Shown here in pieces: positions 45,986-54,212 of a DNA stretch of 64,000 bases. The DNA lies in assembly GCA_905234245.1 (NCBI GenBank), contig CAJOGN010000026.1:1-64000 (forward strand), read 5' to 3'. Made by a program: the position numbers and the translations under genes. The notes beneath the pieces were generated by a model. That model was not told the DNA's origin and made no database searches. It saw only the letters and a list, made by a program, of their open reading frames with translations. The stretch comes from an uncultured Lachnospiraceae bacterium (lineage in GTDB: Bacteria > Bacillota > Clostridia > Lachnospirales > Lachnospiraceae). Position 1 is the first letter of the stretch; every line of letters begins with the position of its first letter.

Positions 45986-46756
45986 CTAGAACTCTGCCTT
46001 AAGGCTCTCCATTGTATCTATTACTACTACACAATCCTTATCAACGTTCTTCATTATTAATTGCATAATATTCTCTGGAACAGCTACACATCCGCCAGTA
46101 AATGGCTTTTGCGGTCCAAGACAATGCAAGAATATTGCAGAGCCTCTTTTTGGTGTTCCTTCTTCATTAAAGCTTATATTCAAGCAATACTGATATTGAT
46201 ATTCGTAATCAATTATATGTTCACTATCATCCTTATTAAGATTAGGAACTTGCTTGATATCTACCATCTGATTATATTGGTTATTAACATCACCTGACCA
46301 ATATGTATCATCATTAACCTTGGTATATTCTATTGCACATCCTATATCATCAGCTATTCCAAATGCTTTATTAAAATGATACGTTCCAATTGGTGTCTGA
46401 TTACATCCTTCAACATGGGCTGCATCAGTACATAGTCCATTCTTACCAACAAAAGCAGGGGAAGATAGAATCTGCTTCCAATTACCACTATCATCCTTCT
46501 TATGCATAGACACATAAGCAGTAGTCTTATCCATTCCCATTGCCGCAACAACAAATAGCTGATTTGCATTAGCTGCAGCAGGAAGATTTTTCACCCAATC
46601 TGGCGAATCAACCTCATGCTGTATAGAAGAATGAATGTCAACCTTTGTCTTAGCATCAACCTTGCTAAGATCTGGCTCACTATCACCACCACAGCCTACT
46701 AAGGCTAATCCCATAACAGCAATCAAGGACACTGCAATAATGACCTTCTTGTTCAT
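45986..46756 (-). CDS. L,D-transpeptidase (YkuD family) lipoprotein
   Basis: Cell-wall enzyme family that makes 3-3 cross-links or attaches proteins to peptidoglycan. The start is set at the ATG at 46756 (MNKKVIIAVSLIAVMGLALV), since the track start (TTG at 46780) translates the ribosome binding region. It has a lipobox LVGC, a Pro-rich-free linker and a C-terminal catalytic domain with GSAIFLHCLG and the cysteine motif FTGGCVAVPE. It is therefore expected to be active and anchored outside the membrane. It is followed 32 nt later by its degenerate paralogue and has its own promoter. Confidence 0.82.
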   Translation of the reverse strand: MNKKVIIAVSLIAVMGLALVGCGGDSEPDLSKVDAKTKVDIHSSIQHEVDSPDWVKNLPAAANANQLFVVAAMGMDKTTAYVSMHKKDDSGNWKQILSSPAFVGKNGLCTDAAHVEGCNQTPIGTYHFNKAFGIADDIGCAIEYTKVNDDTYWSGDVNNQYNQMVDIKQVPNLNKDDSEHIIDYEYQYQYCLNISFNEEGTPKRGSAIFLHCLGPQKPFTGGCVAVPENIMQLIMKNVDKDCVVVIDTMESLKAEF

Positions 46757-46786
46757 ATATCTACCCCACTTTCTGCCCAAATGTAT

Positions 46787-46815
46787 ATTTTAATAATACA
46801 TTGTAATTATGCCAA
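46787..46815 (-). promoter_or_regulatory. Promoter of the L,D-transpeptidase pair
   Basis: Minus-strand TTGGCA and TAAAAT with a 17-bp spacer, between nfnB and the first lipoprotein gene. The start would be near 46780, with about 24 nt of leader. It implies the pair is separately controlled from nfnAB. Confidence 0.5.
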
Positions 46816-46825
46816 AAACAAGCAA

Positions 46826-48208
46826 TTATTGAAAATGTTCAATTATGCCCTTAGCAGCCTGTTTACCAGCTCCCATAGCCAGAATAACTGTAGCTGCACC
46901 TGTTACAGCATCACCACCTGCATATACTCCATCCTTAGATGTTGCGCCAGTATCCTCTGTGGCAATAATGCATCCTCTCTTATTAACCTCAAGTCCCTTA
47001 GTTGTGCTTGAGATAAGTGGATTAGGAGATGTTCCAAGTGACATAATAACAGTATCTGCTTCAATCTCGTATTCACTACCTGGAATTTCTACAGGGCGAC
47101 GTCTTCCTGACTCATCAGGCTCGCCTAATTCCATCTTAATAATCTTAATTCCTGATACCCAGCCTTCTTCATTAGTTAATATCTCAGTAGGATTCTGTAA
47201 TAAGTCAAATATTACTCCCTCTTCCTTAGCATGATGTACTTCTTCTACTCTTGCAGGAAGCTCCTTCTCTGAACGACGATATACTACGTGCACTTCTGCG
47301 CCGAGTCTAAGAGCTGTTCTAGCGGCATCCATAGCAACATTTCCACCACCAACAACTACTACCTTCTTACCACGCCAAATTGGTGTATCATAATCCTTGA
47401 ATGCCTTCATAAGATTGTTACGTGTCAAGAACTCATTAGCAGAGAATACGCCCATTGCCTGCTCGCCAGGGATTCCCATGAATCTTGGAAGACCTGCACC
47501 TGAACCGATAAATACAGCCTCGAAATTCTCTTCTTCAATAAGCTCATCAATAGTAATTGACTTACCAACAATAACATTAGTCTCAATCTTAACACCAAGG
47601 TTCTTAACATTCTCAACTTCCTTAGCAACAACCCATTCTTTAGGAAGACGGAATTCTGGAATACCATATACTAATACTCCACCAGCCTCGTGTAATGCTT
47701 CGAATATTGTTACATCAAATCCAGCCTTGGCTAAGTCTCCTGCACAAGTAAGACCAGCAGGGCCAGATCCAATTACAGCAACCTTGTGGCCATTCTTATT
47801 AGGATTCTCTTTAGGCTTAATTCCATTCTCGCAAGCCCAGTCAGCAACAAATCTCTCCAGCTTACCGATTGAAATAGGGTCACCCTTAATACCTCTTATA
47901 CATTTACCCTCACACTGACTCTCCTGTGGGCACACACGACCACATACTGCAGGAAGGGCACTTGACTCAGAGATAACCTCATAAGCCTTCTCGAAATTGC
48001 CATCCTTAACCTGCTCTATAAATGCAGGGATATTAATTGATACAGGACATCCTGTAATACATTTTGCATTCTTACAATTAATACATCTTGTTGCCTCGTC
48101 CATTGCTTCTTCCTTAGTATATCCAAGGCACACTTCATCAAAGTTAGTAGCTCTAACCTTAGGGTCCTGCTCACTAACTGGAACTTTCGTTAATACATCA
48201 ACTGCCAT
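46826..48208 (-). CDS. nfnB: NfnB, large subunit of NADH-dependent ferredoxin:NADP+ oxidoreductase
   Basis: Together with NfnA it links reduced ferredoxin, NADH and NADPH by flavin-based electron bifurcation in anaerobes. The 460-aa protein is glutamate synthase small-subunit-like. It has an N-terminal domain with two [4Fe-4S] cysteine sets (CINCKNAKCITGCP and CGRVCPQESQCEGKC), an FAD motif (GSGPAGLTCAGDLAKAGF), an NADP motif (VGGGNVAMDAARTALRLGA) and a C-terminal AGGDAVTGAATVILAMGAGK. No large glutamate synthase subunit is present, and pairing with NfnA favours Nfn over GltD. The stop/start overlap of one base with nfnA shows coupling. Confidence 0.9.
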   Translation of the reverse strand: MAVDVLTKVPVSEQDPKVRATNFDEVCLGYTKEEAMDEATRCINCKNAKCITGCPVSINIPAFIEQVKDGNFEKAYEVISESSALPAVCGRVCPQESQCEGKCIRGIKGDPISIGKLERFVADWACENGIKPKENPNKNGHKVAVIGSGPAGLTCAGDLAKAGFDVTIFEALHEAGGVLVYGIPEFRLPKEWVVAKEVENVKNLGVKIETNVIVGKSITIDELIEEENFEAVFIGSGAGLPRFMGIPGEQAMGVFSANEFLTRNNLMKAFKDYDTPIWRGKKVVVVGGGNVAMDAARTALRLGAEVHVVYRRSEKELPARVEEVHHAKEEGVIFDLLQNPTEILTNEEGWVSGIKIIKMELGEPDESGRRRPVEIPGSEYEIEADTVIMSLGTSPNPLISSTTKGLEVNKRGCIIATEDTGATSKDGVYAGGDAVTGAATVILAMGAGKQAAKGIIEHFQ

Positions 48209-49098
48209 TATTTGTCACCTCCACAATTTCCGCAACCACCATGGTGGGTATCTCCTTCTTGTAACTGTAGCATCTTCCTTCCTTCTTCAGTCTTGTACTG
48301 AGCCGCTCTTGCCATAGCTTGTGGAAAATCTACAAGATGACCATCAAATTCAGGTCCATCAACACAGGCGAATTTCACTTCATCTCCTACCATTAATCTA
48401 CATGCTCCACACATACCTGTTCCATCAACCATAATAGGGTTCATAGAAACGATTGTGTGTATTCCTAGCTCCTTGGTCAAGAGACATACGAACTTCATCA
48501 TAATCATAGGTCCAATTGCAACGCAGTGGTCATATGTCTTGCCTTCATCAACAAGGGCTTGAAGCTTTTGACATCCATTACCATGGAAGCCGTAAGAGCC
48601 GTCATCGGTAGCCAGATATAATTCAGTTGCCACGCTTCTCATCTCATCTTCATAGAAGATTAAGTCTTTAGTTCTTGCACCAATTATAACAGTAGAATCC
48701 ACACCATGTTCTTTTAACCATTTTACCTGTGGATATACCGGCGCTGTTCCAACACCACCTGCAATAAATATTATCTTCTTTTTCTTGACCTCTTCTAGAT
48801 TCTCCTCTAAGCAAAGGTCTGATGCATTGCCAAGAGGACCTACAAAATCTTCAAAGCCATCGCCCTCATTTAAGTCAACCATTCTTGTAGTCGATGCACC
48901 AACTGCTTGAAATACAATTGTAATCGTTCCTTTCTGTCTGTCGTAATCACAGATTGTAAGAGGTATTCTCTCCCCCACATCATCAATCTTGACAATAACA
49001 AACTGTCCTGGAAGACATGAATGTGCAACACGAGGTGCTTCTACATCCATAAGATAAATCTTATCAGACAGCTTTTCCTTTCTAACAATTTTATACAT
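48208..49098 (-). CDS. nfnA: NfnA, small subunit of NADH-dependent ferredoxin:NADP+ oxidoreductase
   Basis: Ferredoxin-NADP+ reductase-like subunit carrying FAD and a [2Fe-2S] cluster. The 296-aa protein has the FAD motif RIPLTICDYDR, the nucleotide-binding GGVGTAPVYPQVKWLKE and a cluster site within GTGMCGACRLMVGDEVKFAC. An extra Cys/Gly/His-rich tail GGCGNCGG ends the chain. It lies immediately before nfnB. Similar proteins are annotated as sulfide dehydrogenase or PyrK-like subunits, but the nfnB partner favours Nfn. Confidence 0.9.
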   Translation of the reverse strand: MYKIVRKEKLSDKIYLMDVEAPRVAHSCLPGQFVIVKIDDVGERIPLTICDYDRQKGTITIVFQAVGASTTRMVDLNEGDGFEDFVGPLGNASDLCLEENLEEVKKKKIIFIAGGVGTAPVYPQVKWLKEHGVDSTVIIGARTKDLIFYEDEMRSVATELYLATDDGSYGFHGNGCQKLQALVDEGKTYDHCVAIGPMIMMKFVCLLTKELGIHTIVSMNPIMVDGTGMCGACRLMVGDEVKFACVDGPEFDGHLVDFPQAMARAAQYKTEEGRKMLQLQEGDTHHGGCGNCGGDK

Positions 49099-49126
49099 AG
49101 TAACCTCCTTCTTTTATGTGAAAATT

Positions 49127-50089
49127 CTAACTAAAGTAAACTAATTCATCTTCCTTTGTAGCTGGCGGAGTTGCAGGCTTAACCTCTATTGGATACAGGA
49201 CTGGGCCTTTGCCTTTGTATTCCTTCATAAACTCCGTTTTTATCTCTGCTGTGATATCCACCCAGCTTCTGTGCTTCATTTCCTTGGCATCCTTGTATTT
49301 TGCAATAATTCCAAGGAACTGTATGTCTTCAATACAACATGTCATGGCGAACCTGCCTGGCACAAATGTATTCTTCTTCAACTTGCCATCTTCAGGATTG
49401 TATACATAACCTAAGAAATGTACCTTCTTACCATTATATTTCTTATAATTATCCATAACATCCATAAACCACAGAGCATAATCAGCATCTGTTATCTCAA
49501 TAATGTCTGCATCAATATCGAACGGCAATTCTTCAGGTCTGTCATCTACAGTACCGTCAGCCCTCTCATATACAATCTGGGCTGGCCTGTTGAAGTTCTT
49601 AATATTGGCACGAAACTTTGCCTTAGGAGTATTATCATCACATCTATTGAATACTACAACATCTGACTTGAACAGCTGCTCTTGCATTAGAGTTCGCATA
49701 TTCTTCATATACATTTCAAATGTAGTTGAATCAACAGGAGACAGAATCTGAACAATAGTCCATCCTTCTGGGAACTCCATCTCAAATAATGGAGCCACCT
49801 CCCAGGTTCCGTTATATTCAATAAAGACTGCCTCAGGATTATATTCCTCTTTGAACTTCTCTAGGGTTTCTTTATTGAAATCCTCTTCTTCTTCAATTGT
49901 AACAATATCTGCTCCATAGCTTTTGATCTTATCAATATCATATTCTTCTTCACCGTCTTCACAGCAAATGATTAAGAACTTGCCACATTCATTAGCAAAG
50001 CCATTGAGAAACAAGGTCTCCTTAATCATTGATGTCTTACCGGCATCCATAAAACCAGTAAACAGATATAATAATGTCTCATCCGACAT
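49127..50089 (-). CDS. G3E-type GTPase fused to a YcgQ/DUF1980-like domain
   Basis: The N-terminal part (about 1-200) is a CobW-like P-loop GTPase: Walker A LFTGFMDAGKTS, an acidic switch region with FIEYNGTWE, and the base-specificity motif FNRCD. It lacks the usual CxCC metal site; a CCEDGEEE stretch stands near that place. The C-terminal 110 residues (KKVHFLGYVYNPED, KKNTFVPGRFAMTCCIED) closely resemble the C-terminal domain of YcgQ (DUF1980/TIGR03943), a protein linked to metal homeostasis. It follows the His-rich CobW gene by about 33 nt. I infer a metal-delivery role; the DUF match is by memory. Confidence 0.7.
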   Translation of the reverse strand: MSDETLLYLFTGFMDAGKTSMIKETLFLNGFANECGKFLIICCEDGEEEYDIDKIKSYGADIVTIEEEEDFNKETLEKFKEEYNPEAVFIEYNGTWEVAPLFEMEFPEGWTIVQILSPVDSTTFEMYMKNMRTLMQEQLFKSDVVVFNRCDDNTPKAKFRANIKNFNRPAQIVYERADGTVDDRPEELPFDIDADIIEITDADYALWFMDVMDNYKKYNGKKVHFLGYVYNPEDGKLKKNTFVPGRFAMTCCIEDIQFLGIIAKYKDAKEMKHRSWVDITAEIKTEFMKEYKGKGPVLYPIEVKPATPPATKEDELVYFS

Positions 50090-50122
50090 AGTTAATCACC
50101 TCTTATATTGTAATTACCTTGA

Positions 50123-50332
50123 TTAGTTAATTCCGAATAATTCTAATAGCTTATCTTCTTCAACATCTGTACCTATTACAACAAGCTTACCTGTGTAATC
50201 AGGCTCACCCTCTCTAAGCTCATATTCACCATCAACAAGGTCGAAGTAAATCCATGTGCCGTCAGTTGAAGGAACCATTCCCTTTGATCTTATAATTGTT
50301 CCATACTCTGTTGTCTCAACAAACTTCTTCAT
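50123..50332 (-). CDS. CobW C-terminal domain, separated by a frameshift
   Basis: The 69-aa ORF (MKKFVETTEYGTIIRSKGMV...) is the C-terminal CobW_C domain of the upstream GTPase. In the same frame the DNA upstream reads DDIFTSWGKETPHKFEKS and then the His/Asp repeat, so it is not an independent gene. The link is broken by one missing base near 50439, where the repeat reads GACACGACCAC instead of GACCACGACCAC. With the base restored, 50123-51186 encodes 354 aa. The apparent start MKK is an internal methionine. Confidence 0.75.
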   Translation of the reverse strand: MKKFVETTEYGTIIRSKGMVPSTDGTWIYFDLVDGEYELREGEPDYTGKLVVIGTDVEEDKLLELFGIN

Positions 50333-51186
50333 GGCATTCTCAATTGTTGATTTCTCGAACTTATGAGGTGTCTCCTTGCCCCAGCTTGTGAATATATCAT
50401 CAGCATGATGATGGTGATGATGTTCATGATCGTGGTCGTGTCATGATGGTGTTCATGCTCGTGGTCATGGTCGTGGTCATGATGGTGTTCATGCTCATGC
50501 TCATGCTCATGGTCGTGGTCATGATGATGCTCGTGCTCATGCTCTTCATGAAGCTCTTCTGCTAATTCTTTCATATCAGAATTAAGATTATTCTGACCTT
50601 CAAGAACCTTAGCAATTGCCTCACCACTAATCTCATTCCAAGGAGTTGTTATAATAGCAGCCTTAGGATTAAGAGCCTGAATATCCTTAACACATTTCTC
50701 AACTACATCATCCTTAGCCTTCTGTGTACGAGAAAGAACAACTGTTGTTGCACATTCAATCTGATTATTGAAAAACTCTCCAAATGCCTTCATCTGCTTA
50801 GATGCCTTAAGAGCATTTACAACAGTAACAAGTGCATTCAGCTTAACATCCTCTTCCTTCTCAATATCAATAACAGAAGTCATAACATCAGATAACTTAC
50901 CAACACCTGATGGCTCAATTAAGATTCGATCAGGAGTAAATCTCTCAATTACCTCATGAAGATTCTTAGAAAAATCACCAACAAGAGAACAGCAGATGCA
51001 TCCAGAATTCATCTCACTAATCTCAATTCCTGCATCCTTAAGGAATCCACCGTCGATTCCAACCTCACCGAATTCATTCTCAATAAGTACAAGCTTCTCT
51101 CCAACATATACTTCATCAATCATCTTCTTAATAAATGTTGTCTTACCTGCACCTAAGAATCCTGATATAATGTCAATTTTTGTCAT
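50329..51186 (-). CDS. CobW/ZagA-like zinc-type G3E GTPase, frameshifted in its His-rich repeat
   Basis: Metallochaperone GTPase family that hands metal (often zinc) to target enzymes. The ATG at 51186 (MTKIDIISGFLGAGKTTFIK) follows AGAAGG and is preferred to the track start. It has Walker A GFLGAGKTT, the metal-binding CxCC in NSGCICCSLVGDF, the switch EPSGVGKLSDV and a long His/Asp/Glu-rich metal-binding stretch. Within that stretch one base is lost and the frame runs into about 36 unrelated residues (TTTIMNIITIIMLMI...). The C-terminal domain continues in the ORF at 50123-50332. It heads the operon with the fusion GTPase and nfnAB. Confidence 0.85.
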   Translation of the reverse strand: MTKIDIISGFLGAGKTTFIKKMIDEVYVGEKLVLIENEFGEVGIDGGFLKDAGIEISEMNSGCICCSLVGDFSKNLHEVIERFTPDRILIEPSGVGKLSDVMTSVIDIEKEEDVKLNALVTVVNALKASKQMKAFGEFFNNQIECATTVVLSRTQKAKDDVVEKCVKDIQALNPKAAIITTPWNEISGEAIAKVLEGQNNLNSDMKELAEELHEEHEHEHHHDHDHEHEHEHEHHHDHDHDHEHEHHHDTTTIMNIITIIMLMIYSQAGARRHLISSRNQQLRMP

Positions 51187-51207
51187 AATATTCGCCTTCT
51201 TTCTATA

Positions 51208-51226
51208 AAACCGTATAATACAGTTT
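51208..51226. promoter_or_regulatory. Operator-like palindrome before the CobW gene
   Basis: AAACCGTAT-A-ATACAGTTT is a 9-1-9 inverted repeat with one mismatch, located between the predicted transcription start and the ATG. Its place before a metallochaperone operon suggests a metal-responsive repressor site. It does not match the usual Firmicute Zur box (TCGTAATNATTACGA), so the regulator is open. Confidence 0.45.
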
Positions 51227-51246
51227 GCCATTTTACAATCTTCAAT

Positions 51247-51255
51247 ATTATAGCA
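51247..51255 (-). promoter_or_regulatory. Extended -10 promoter of the CobW operon
   Basis: Minus-strand TGCTATAAT is a complete extended -10 element, with a start near 51240 and a leader of about 55 nt. The -35 region is only T-rich. Confidence 0.5.
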
Positions 51256-51292
51256 CTTTATGGCCTAAAAAAATAGCCAATAACTAAATATA

Positions 51293-51301
51293 TGATATAA
51301 T
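51293..51301 (+). promoter_or_regulatory. Extended -10 promoter of the LUD gene
   Basis: TGATATAAT on the plus strand, about 40 bases before the LUD start. The same TGATATAAT occurs before the beta-CASP gene and the hydrogenase-like gene, so it may be the local promoter style. No good -35. Confidence 0.45.
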
Positions 51302-51342
51302 CTCAATATACAGATTAGTTAAAAATACTAGGAGGATTAACT

Positions 51343-51978
51343 ATGCCTAAGAATAAACACAACCAAATAATTATTGATAATCTAATTAAGAATCTTAAGA
51401 AACGTCATATGGAGGGACATTTCTTCAATGACAAGGATGAGCTTCTTGCCTATCTTGATGGTGAAATAAAGAATAGCGAAGTCATTGCAAGTGGCGGTTC
51501 TGTTACACTGAAGGAATTAGGTGTAATCGACTATATCAAGGGTCGTAACGACTTAGAATATCTAGACAGAAATAATGGCAAGAACAGAGAAGAGGTTCTT
51601 GATATTATGAGACAGGCCTTTAATAGCGACAGCTATTTCTTAAGCACTAACGCTATTACAAGAGACGGTGTCCTCGTTAATATTGACGGTAATGGCAACC
51701 GTCTTAGCGCCTTAATCTTCGGTCCTAAGAAGGTGTATGTCATCTGCGGAACTAACAAGATATGTGATGATGTTGATAGTGCATATCAGCGTGTTAAGAA
51801 TATCGCTTCACCACCTAATTGTATTAGATTAGAGAAGAAAACGCCTTGTGCTACTACTGGCAAATGCGAGAACTGCCTTTCCCCTGATTGTATCTGCAAC
51901 CAGGTCGTATTTACACGCAATTCTCGTGACGAGGGAAGAATCAAGGTGCTTATAGTTGATGGTGAGTGGGGATATTAG
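51343..51978 (+). CDS. LUD domain protein (LutC/YkgG-like)
   Basis: The 211-aa protein has the LUD (DUF162) pattern: VIASGGSVTLKELGVIDYI, SDSYFLSTNAITRDGVLVNID, GNRLSALIFGPKKVYVICGTNK. Four or more cysteines follow in CATTGKCENCLSPDCICN. LutC is part of a lactate oxidation complex, but lutA and lutB are absent here. Stand-alone LUD proteins with this Cys-rich tail are common in Clostridia and unassigned. Strong AGGAGG ribosome binding site; the glycosylase gene starts six bases later. Confidence 0.85.
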   Translation: MPKNKHNQIIIDNLIKNLKKRHMEGHFFNDKDELLAYLDGEIKNSEVIASGGSVTLKELGVIDYIKGRNDLEYLDRNNGKNREEVLDIMRQAFNSDSYFLSTNAITRDGVLVNIDGNGNRLSALIFGPKKVYVICGTNKICDDVDSAYQRVKNIASPPNCIRLEKKTPCATTGKCENCLSPDCICNQVVFTRNSRDEGRIKVLIVDGEWGY

Positions 51979-51984
51979 AATAAT

Positions 51985-52800
51985 ATGATAATTAAGATTG
52001 ATGATTATTTTGATTTAGACAGGATAATAGATAGTGGTCAGACATTTCGCGCACGCAAAATTGATGATAACTTGTATCGTTTTATTAGTCTTAGAAATGT
52101 ACTGTATATATCTAAGTCTTCTTCTGACAACAACAGCTACAATGTGTCCTGTAGCAAAAGTGAGTGGTCCAATTATTGGTACAGCTATTTTGACTTAGAC
52201 AGGAGCTACAAGAATATTATCCCTGAAGAAGACTTTACTAAGAAATGCTATGACTACTCAAAGGGAATTAGAATTCTAAGACAGGAACCCTTTGAGATGC
52301 TAATATCATTCATCATATCCCAGAGAAAATCAATTCCTGCAATTCGAACATCAATCGAACTAATATGTACTAGTTTTGGGACACCTATTCATACGTCACA
52401 GGGAGAGGACTTATATTTATTTCCTACTGTTAATGAGTTTACATCTAATAATTCTAATGCATTATCTGATTGTAAGCTAGGCTATCGCCTGCCTTATATT
52501 GAGGATGCAATTACTACTATTGCTAACAATCCACATTTCTTAGATGATGGATATAATATGAGTGACGAAGAATTACTAGAACACTTGATGAAAGTAAAGG
52601 GTGTGGGCATCAAGGTTGCTAATTGTGTAGCATTATTTGCCTATAACAGACTATCTCTAGCCCCTGTTGATACCTGGATAAATAAAATTATTGACACAAA
52701 ATATAACGGCATATCACCATTTGAAGAATATGGTGATAATGCCGGTATTATACAACAATATATGTTCTATTATGCAATAACCCATAAGGATGAATTCTGA
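51985..52800 (+). CDS. OGG1-like 8-oxoguanine DNA glycosylase
   Basis: Base-excision repair enzyme of the HhH-GPD superfamily. The 271-aa protein has the OGG1 N-terminal region (DSGQTFRARKIDDNLYRFI), a core with ILRQEPFEMLISFIISQRKSI, and the helix-hairpin-helix LMKVKGVGIKVANCVALFAY. Lys210 sits at the position of the Schiff-base lysine of OGG1 and Asp229 (APVDTWI) is the conserved catalytic acid, so it should be a bifunctional glycosylase/lyase. It is probably co-transcribed with the LUD gene and ends three bases from the convergent HD-GYP gene. Confidence 0.88.
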   Translation: MIIKIDDYFDLDRIIDSGQTFRARKIDDNLYRFISLRNVLYISKSSSDNNSYNVSCSKSEWSNYWYSYFDLDRSYKNIIPEEDFTKKCYDYSKGIRILRQEPFEMLISFIISQRKSIPAIRTSIELICTSFGTPIHTSQGEDLYLFPTVNEFTSNNSNALSDCKLGYRLPYIEDAITTIANNPHFLDDGYNMSDEELLEHLMKVKGVGIKVANCVALFAYNRLSLAPVDTWINKIIDTKYNGISPFEEYGDNAGIIQQYMFYYAITHKDEF

Positions 52801-52802
52801 CC

Positions 52803-54122
52803 TTATGGGTCTATTTCTCTTAATTGATATTCTGTATCATCATCTATAATTGCTACCATCACATCTGCTATCTCAGGTGAGAAATGATTGCCCCTGCATC
52901 TTATTATCTCTTCCCTAACCTCTGCTTGAGGCTTTGGATAAGAATATGAACGATGAGAGGTCATGGCATCATAGCAATCTGCAAGACATATTATTCTTGC
53001 ATTCTCAGGGATTTCTTCTCCCTTTAGGCCATCTGGATAGCCTGTTCCATCGTATTTCTCATGATGCGACCTTGCAACAGTAGCAAGCTCAGGAATCTCC
53101 TTAATTGACTTAAGTATGTCATATCCTGCAATTGTATGGGATTTGATAATATCGAATTCTTCCTTGGTAAGCTTGCCCTTCTTGTTAAGAATCTCGGCCC
53201 GAATACCTATCTTACCCACATCGTGAAGAAGTCCCATACAGTATATATCCTCCTGCTCCTTTTCAGACTTTCCTAGTCTTTTTGCAATTTCCATACCGTA
53301 TTTCGCAACACGAAGAGAATGACCATTAGTATAGTGGTCCTTAGCATCTATTGCCTGTGATAAGGCATACATAACCTCCTTAGATAAATTGGCCTTCGCA
53401 TTAGCTACAGCTTCCTTCTCTCTCGACTCCTGCAGCTGCTCCATGGTATCAATTAGCTGCTCATAATATGGCGTCTCCATAGAGAAATATATGACAAGGA
53501 GACCAATGGATGCTATGTAAAATGTTATTAGTATATCGTCGAAGAATAACATTTGCAATATAAAGCATATTCCAGACAGAATAATGGCAATTATCATTGC
53601 AATTACCTGGTTTCGGCGATAATTGCGCCAATGGACGAACATATATATGCTACCTATTATAAAGAACAATATAGGGAATACATACGCCACAAGTAGGAAT
53701 AATTCCTTATGTATATAATTGCCTGCACTATCATATTCGAATACGAGCCTTGTTAATGGATTAGTAAGAAGTAGCAGATAATCTATTATTAGTAATATAT
53801 GAACAACTATATGTCTAGCCTTGAATTCGCCTCTTACATAGGTATAAATATACCAAATAAACGCAACTCCACTTAAAGCAGCCAACATAGAATCAACCGT
53901 ATTGAATATATAATGAACCGCATTCGGTACAGCAGCCTTCGCACTGGTAACAACAGCAGTAGCAACATCAACTGTAGTTGCAAGGGTAACTATTACTGCA
54001 AAACGCTTCAATGCCACATTTGTCGGCGTCTTCTTCTTGTGTCTCAAGAATATAAACAGGCAAATAACAATATCTAGCGGTATAGCTGCCATTTCGAAGA
54101 AAAGATTGTACTCTAATTCCAT
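52803..54122 (-). CDS. Membrane HD-GYP domain protein, putative c-di-GMP phosphodiesterase
   Basis: HD-GYP proteins hydrolyse cyclic di-GMP, which in many bacteria lowers biofilm formation and raises motility. The 439-aa protein has about seven membrane helices (residues 10-220), a short linker and a C-terminal HD-GYP domain. That domain has LLHDVGKIGI, the metal residues in SHTIAGYDIL, and HHEKYDGTGYPDGL (the HHExxDGxGYP signature). All metal-ligand motifs are present, so activity is expected. The membrane part is an unassigned sensor. It may affect the flagellar genes in this window, but no direct link is visible. Confidence 0.9.
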   Translation of the reverse strand: MELEYNLFFEMAAIPLDIVICLFIFLRHKKKTPTNVALKRFAVIVTLATTVDVATAVVTSAKAAVPNAVHYIFNTVDSMLAALSGVAFIWYIYTYVRGEFKARHIVVHILLIIDYLLLLTNPLTRLVFEYDSAGNYIHKELFLLVAYVFPILFFIIGSIYMFVHWRNYRRNQVIAMIIAIILSGICFILQMLFFDDILITFYIASIGLLVIYFSMETPYYEQLIDTMEQLQESREKEAVANAKANLSKEVMYALSQAIDAKDHYTNGHSLRVAKYGMEIAKRLGKSEKEQEDIYCMGLLHDVGKIGIRAEILNKKGKLTKEEFDIIKSHTIAGYDILKSIKEIPELATVARSHHEKYDGTGYPDGLKGEEIPENARIICLADCYDAMTSHRSYSYPKPQAEVREEIIRCRGNHFSPEIADVMVAIIDDDTEYQLREIDP

Positions 54123-54156
54123 CCTAAAATCCCCAGTTTAACTTTATTATATAATC

Positions 54157-54185
54157 AAAAGAAAAGCCCGATAAAAATCGGGCTT
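54157..54185 (-). terminator. Intrinsic terminator after the hydrogenase-like chemoreceptor
   Basis: AAGCCCGAT and ATCGGGCTT form a perfect 9-bp stem with an AAAA/UUUU loop. The minus-strand transcript continues with UUCUUUU. It lies about 28 nt after the stop of the upstream gene. Confidence 0.88.
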
Positions 54186-54212
54186 AGTCTTTATTAACAA
54201 GATTATTATCTA

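Noticed and set aside
47397-47918. 173-aa plus-strand ORF over nfnB
   Set aside because: Shadow frame of a strongly conserved minus-strand gene.
46826-48208. Annotation as glutamate synthase small subunit (GltD)
   Set aside because: The neighbouring one-base-overlapping ferredoxin-NADP reductase-like gene and the absence of a large subunit favour NfnB.
48208-49098. Annotation as dihydroorotate dehydrogenase electron transfer subunit (PyrK)
   Set aside because: No pyrD or other pyrimidine gene is nearby; pairing with the NfnB-type gene is tighter evidence.
50401-50545. Short tandem repeat suspected of being a CRISPR-like array
   Set aside because: Units of 6-18 bp encode His/Asp/Glu in frame with the CobW protein; there are no unique spacers.
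51343-51978. Assignment to a lactate utilisation operon (lutABC)
   Set aside because: lutA and lutB are not present; only the LUD domain itself can be supported.
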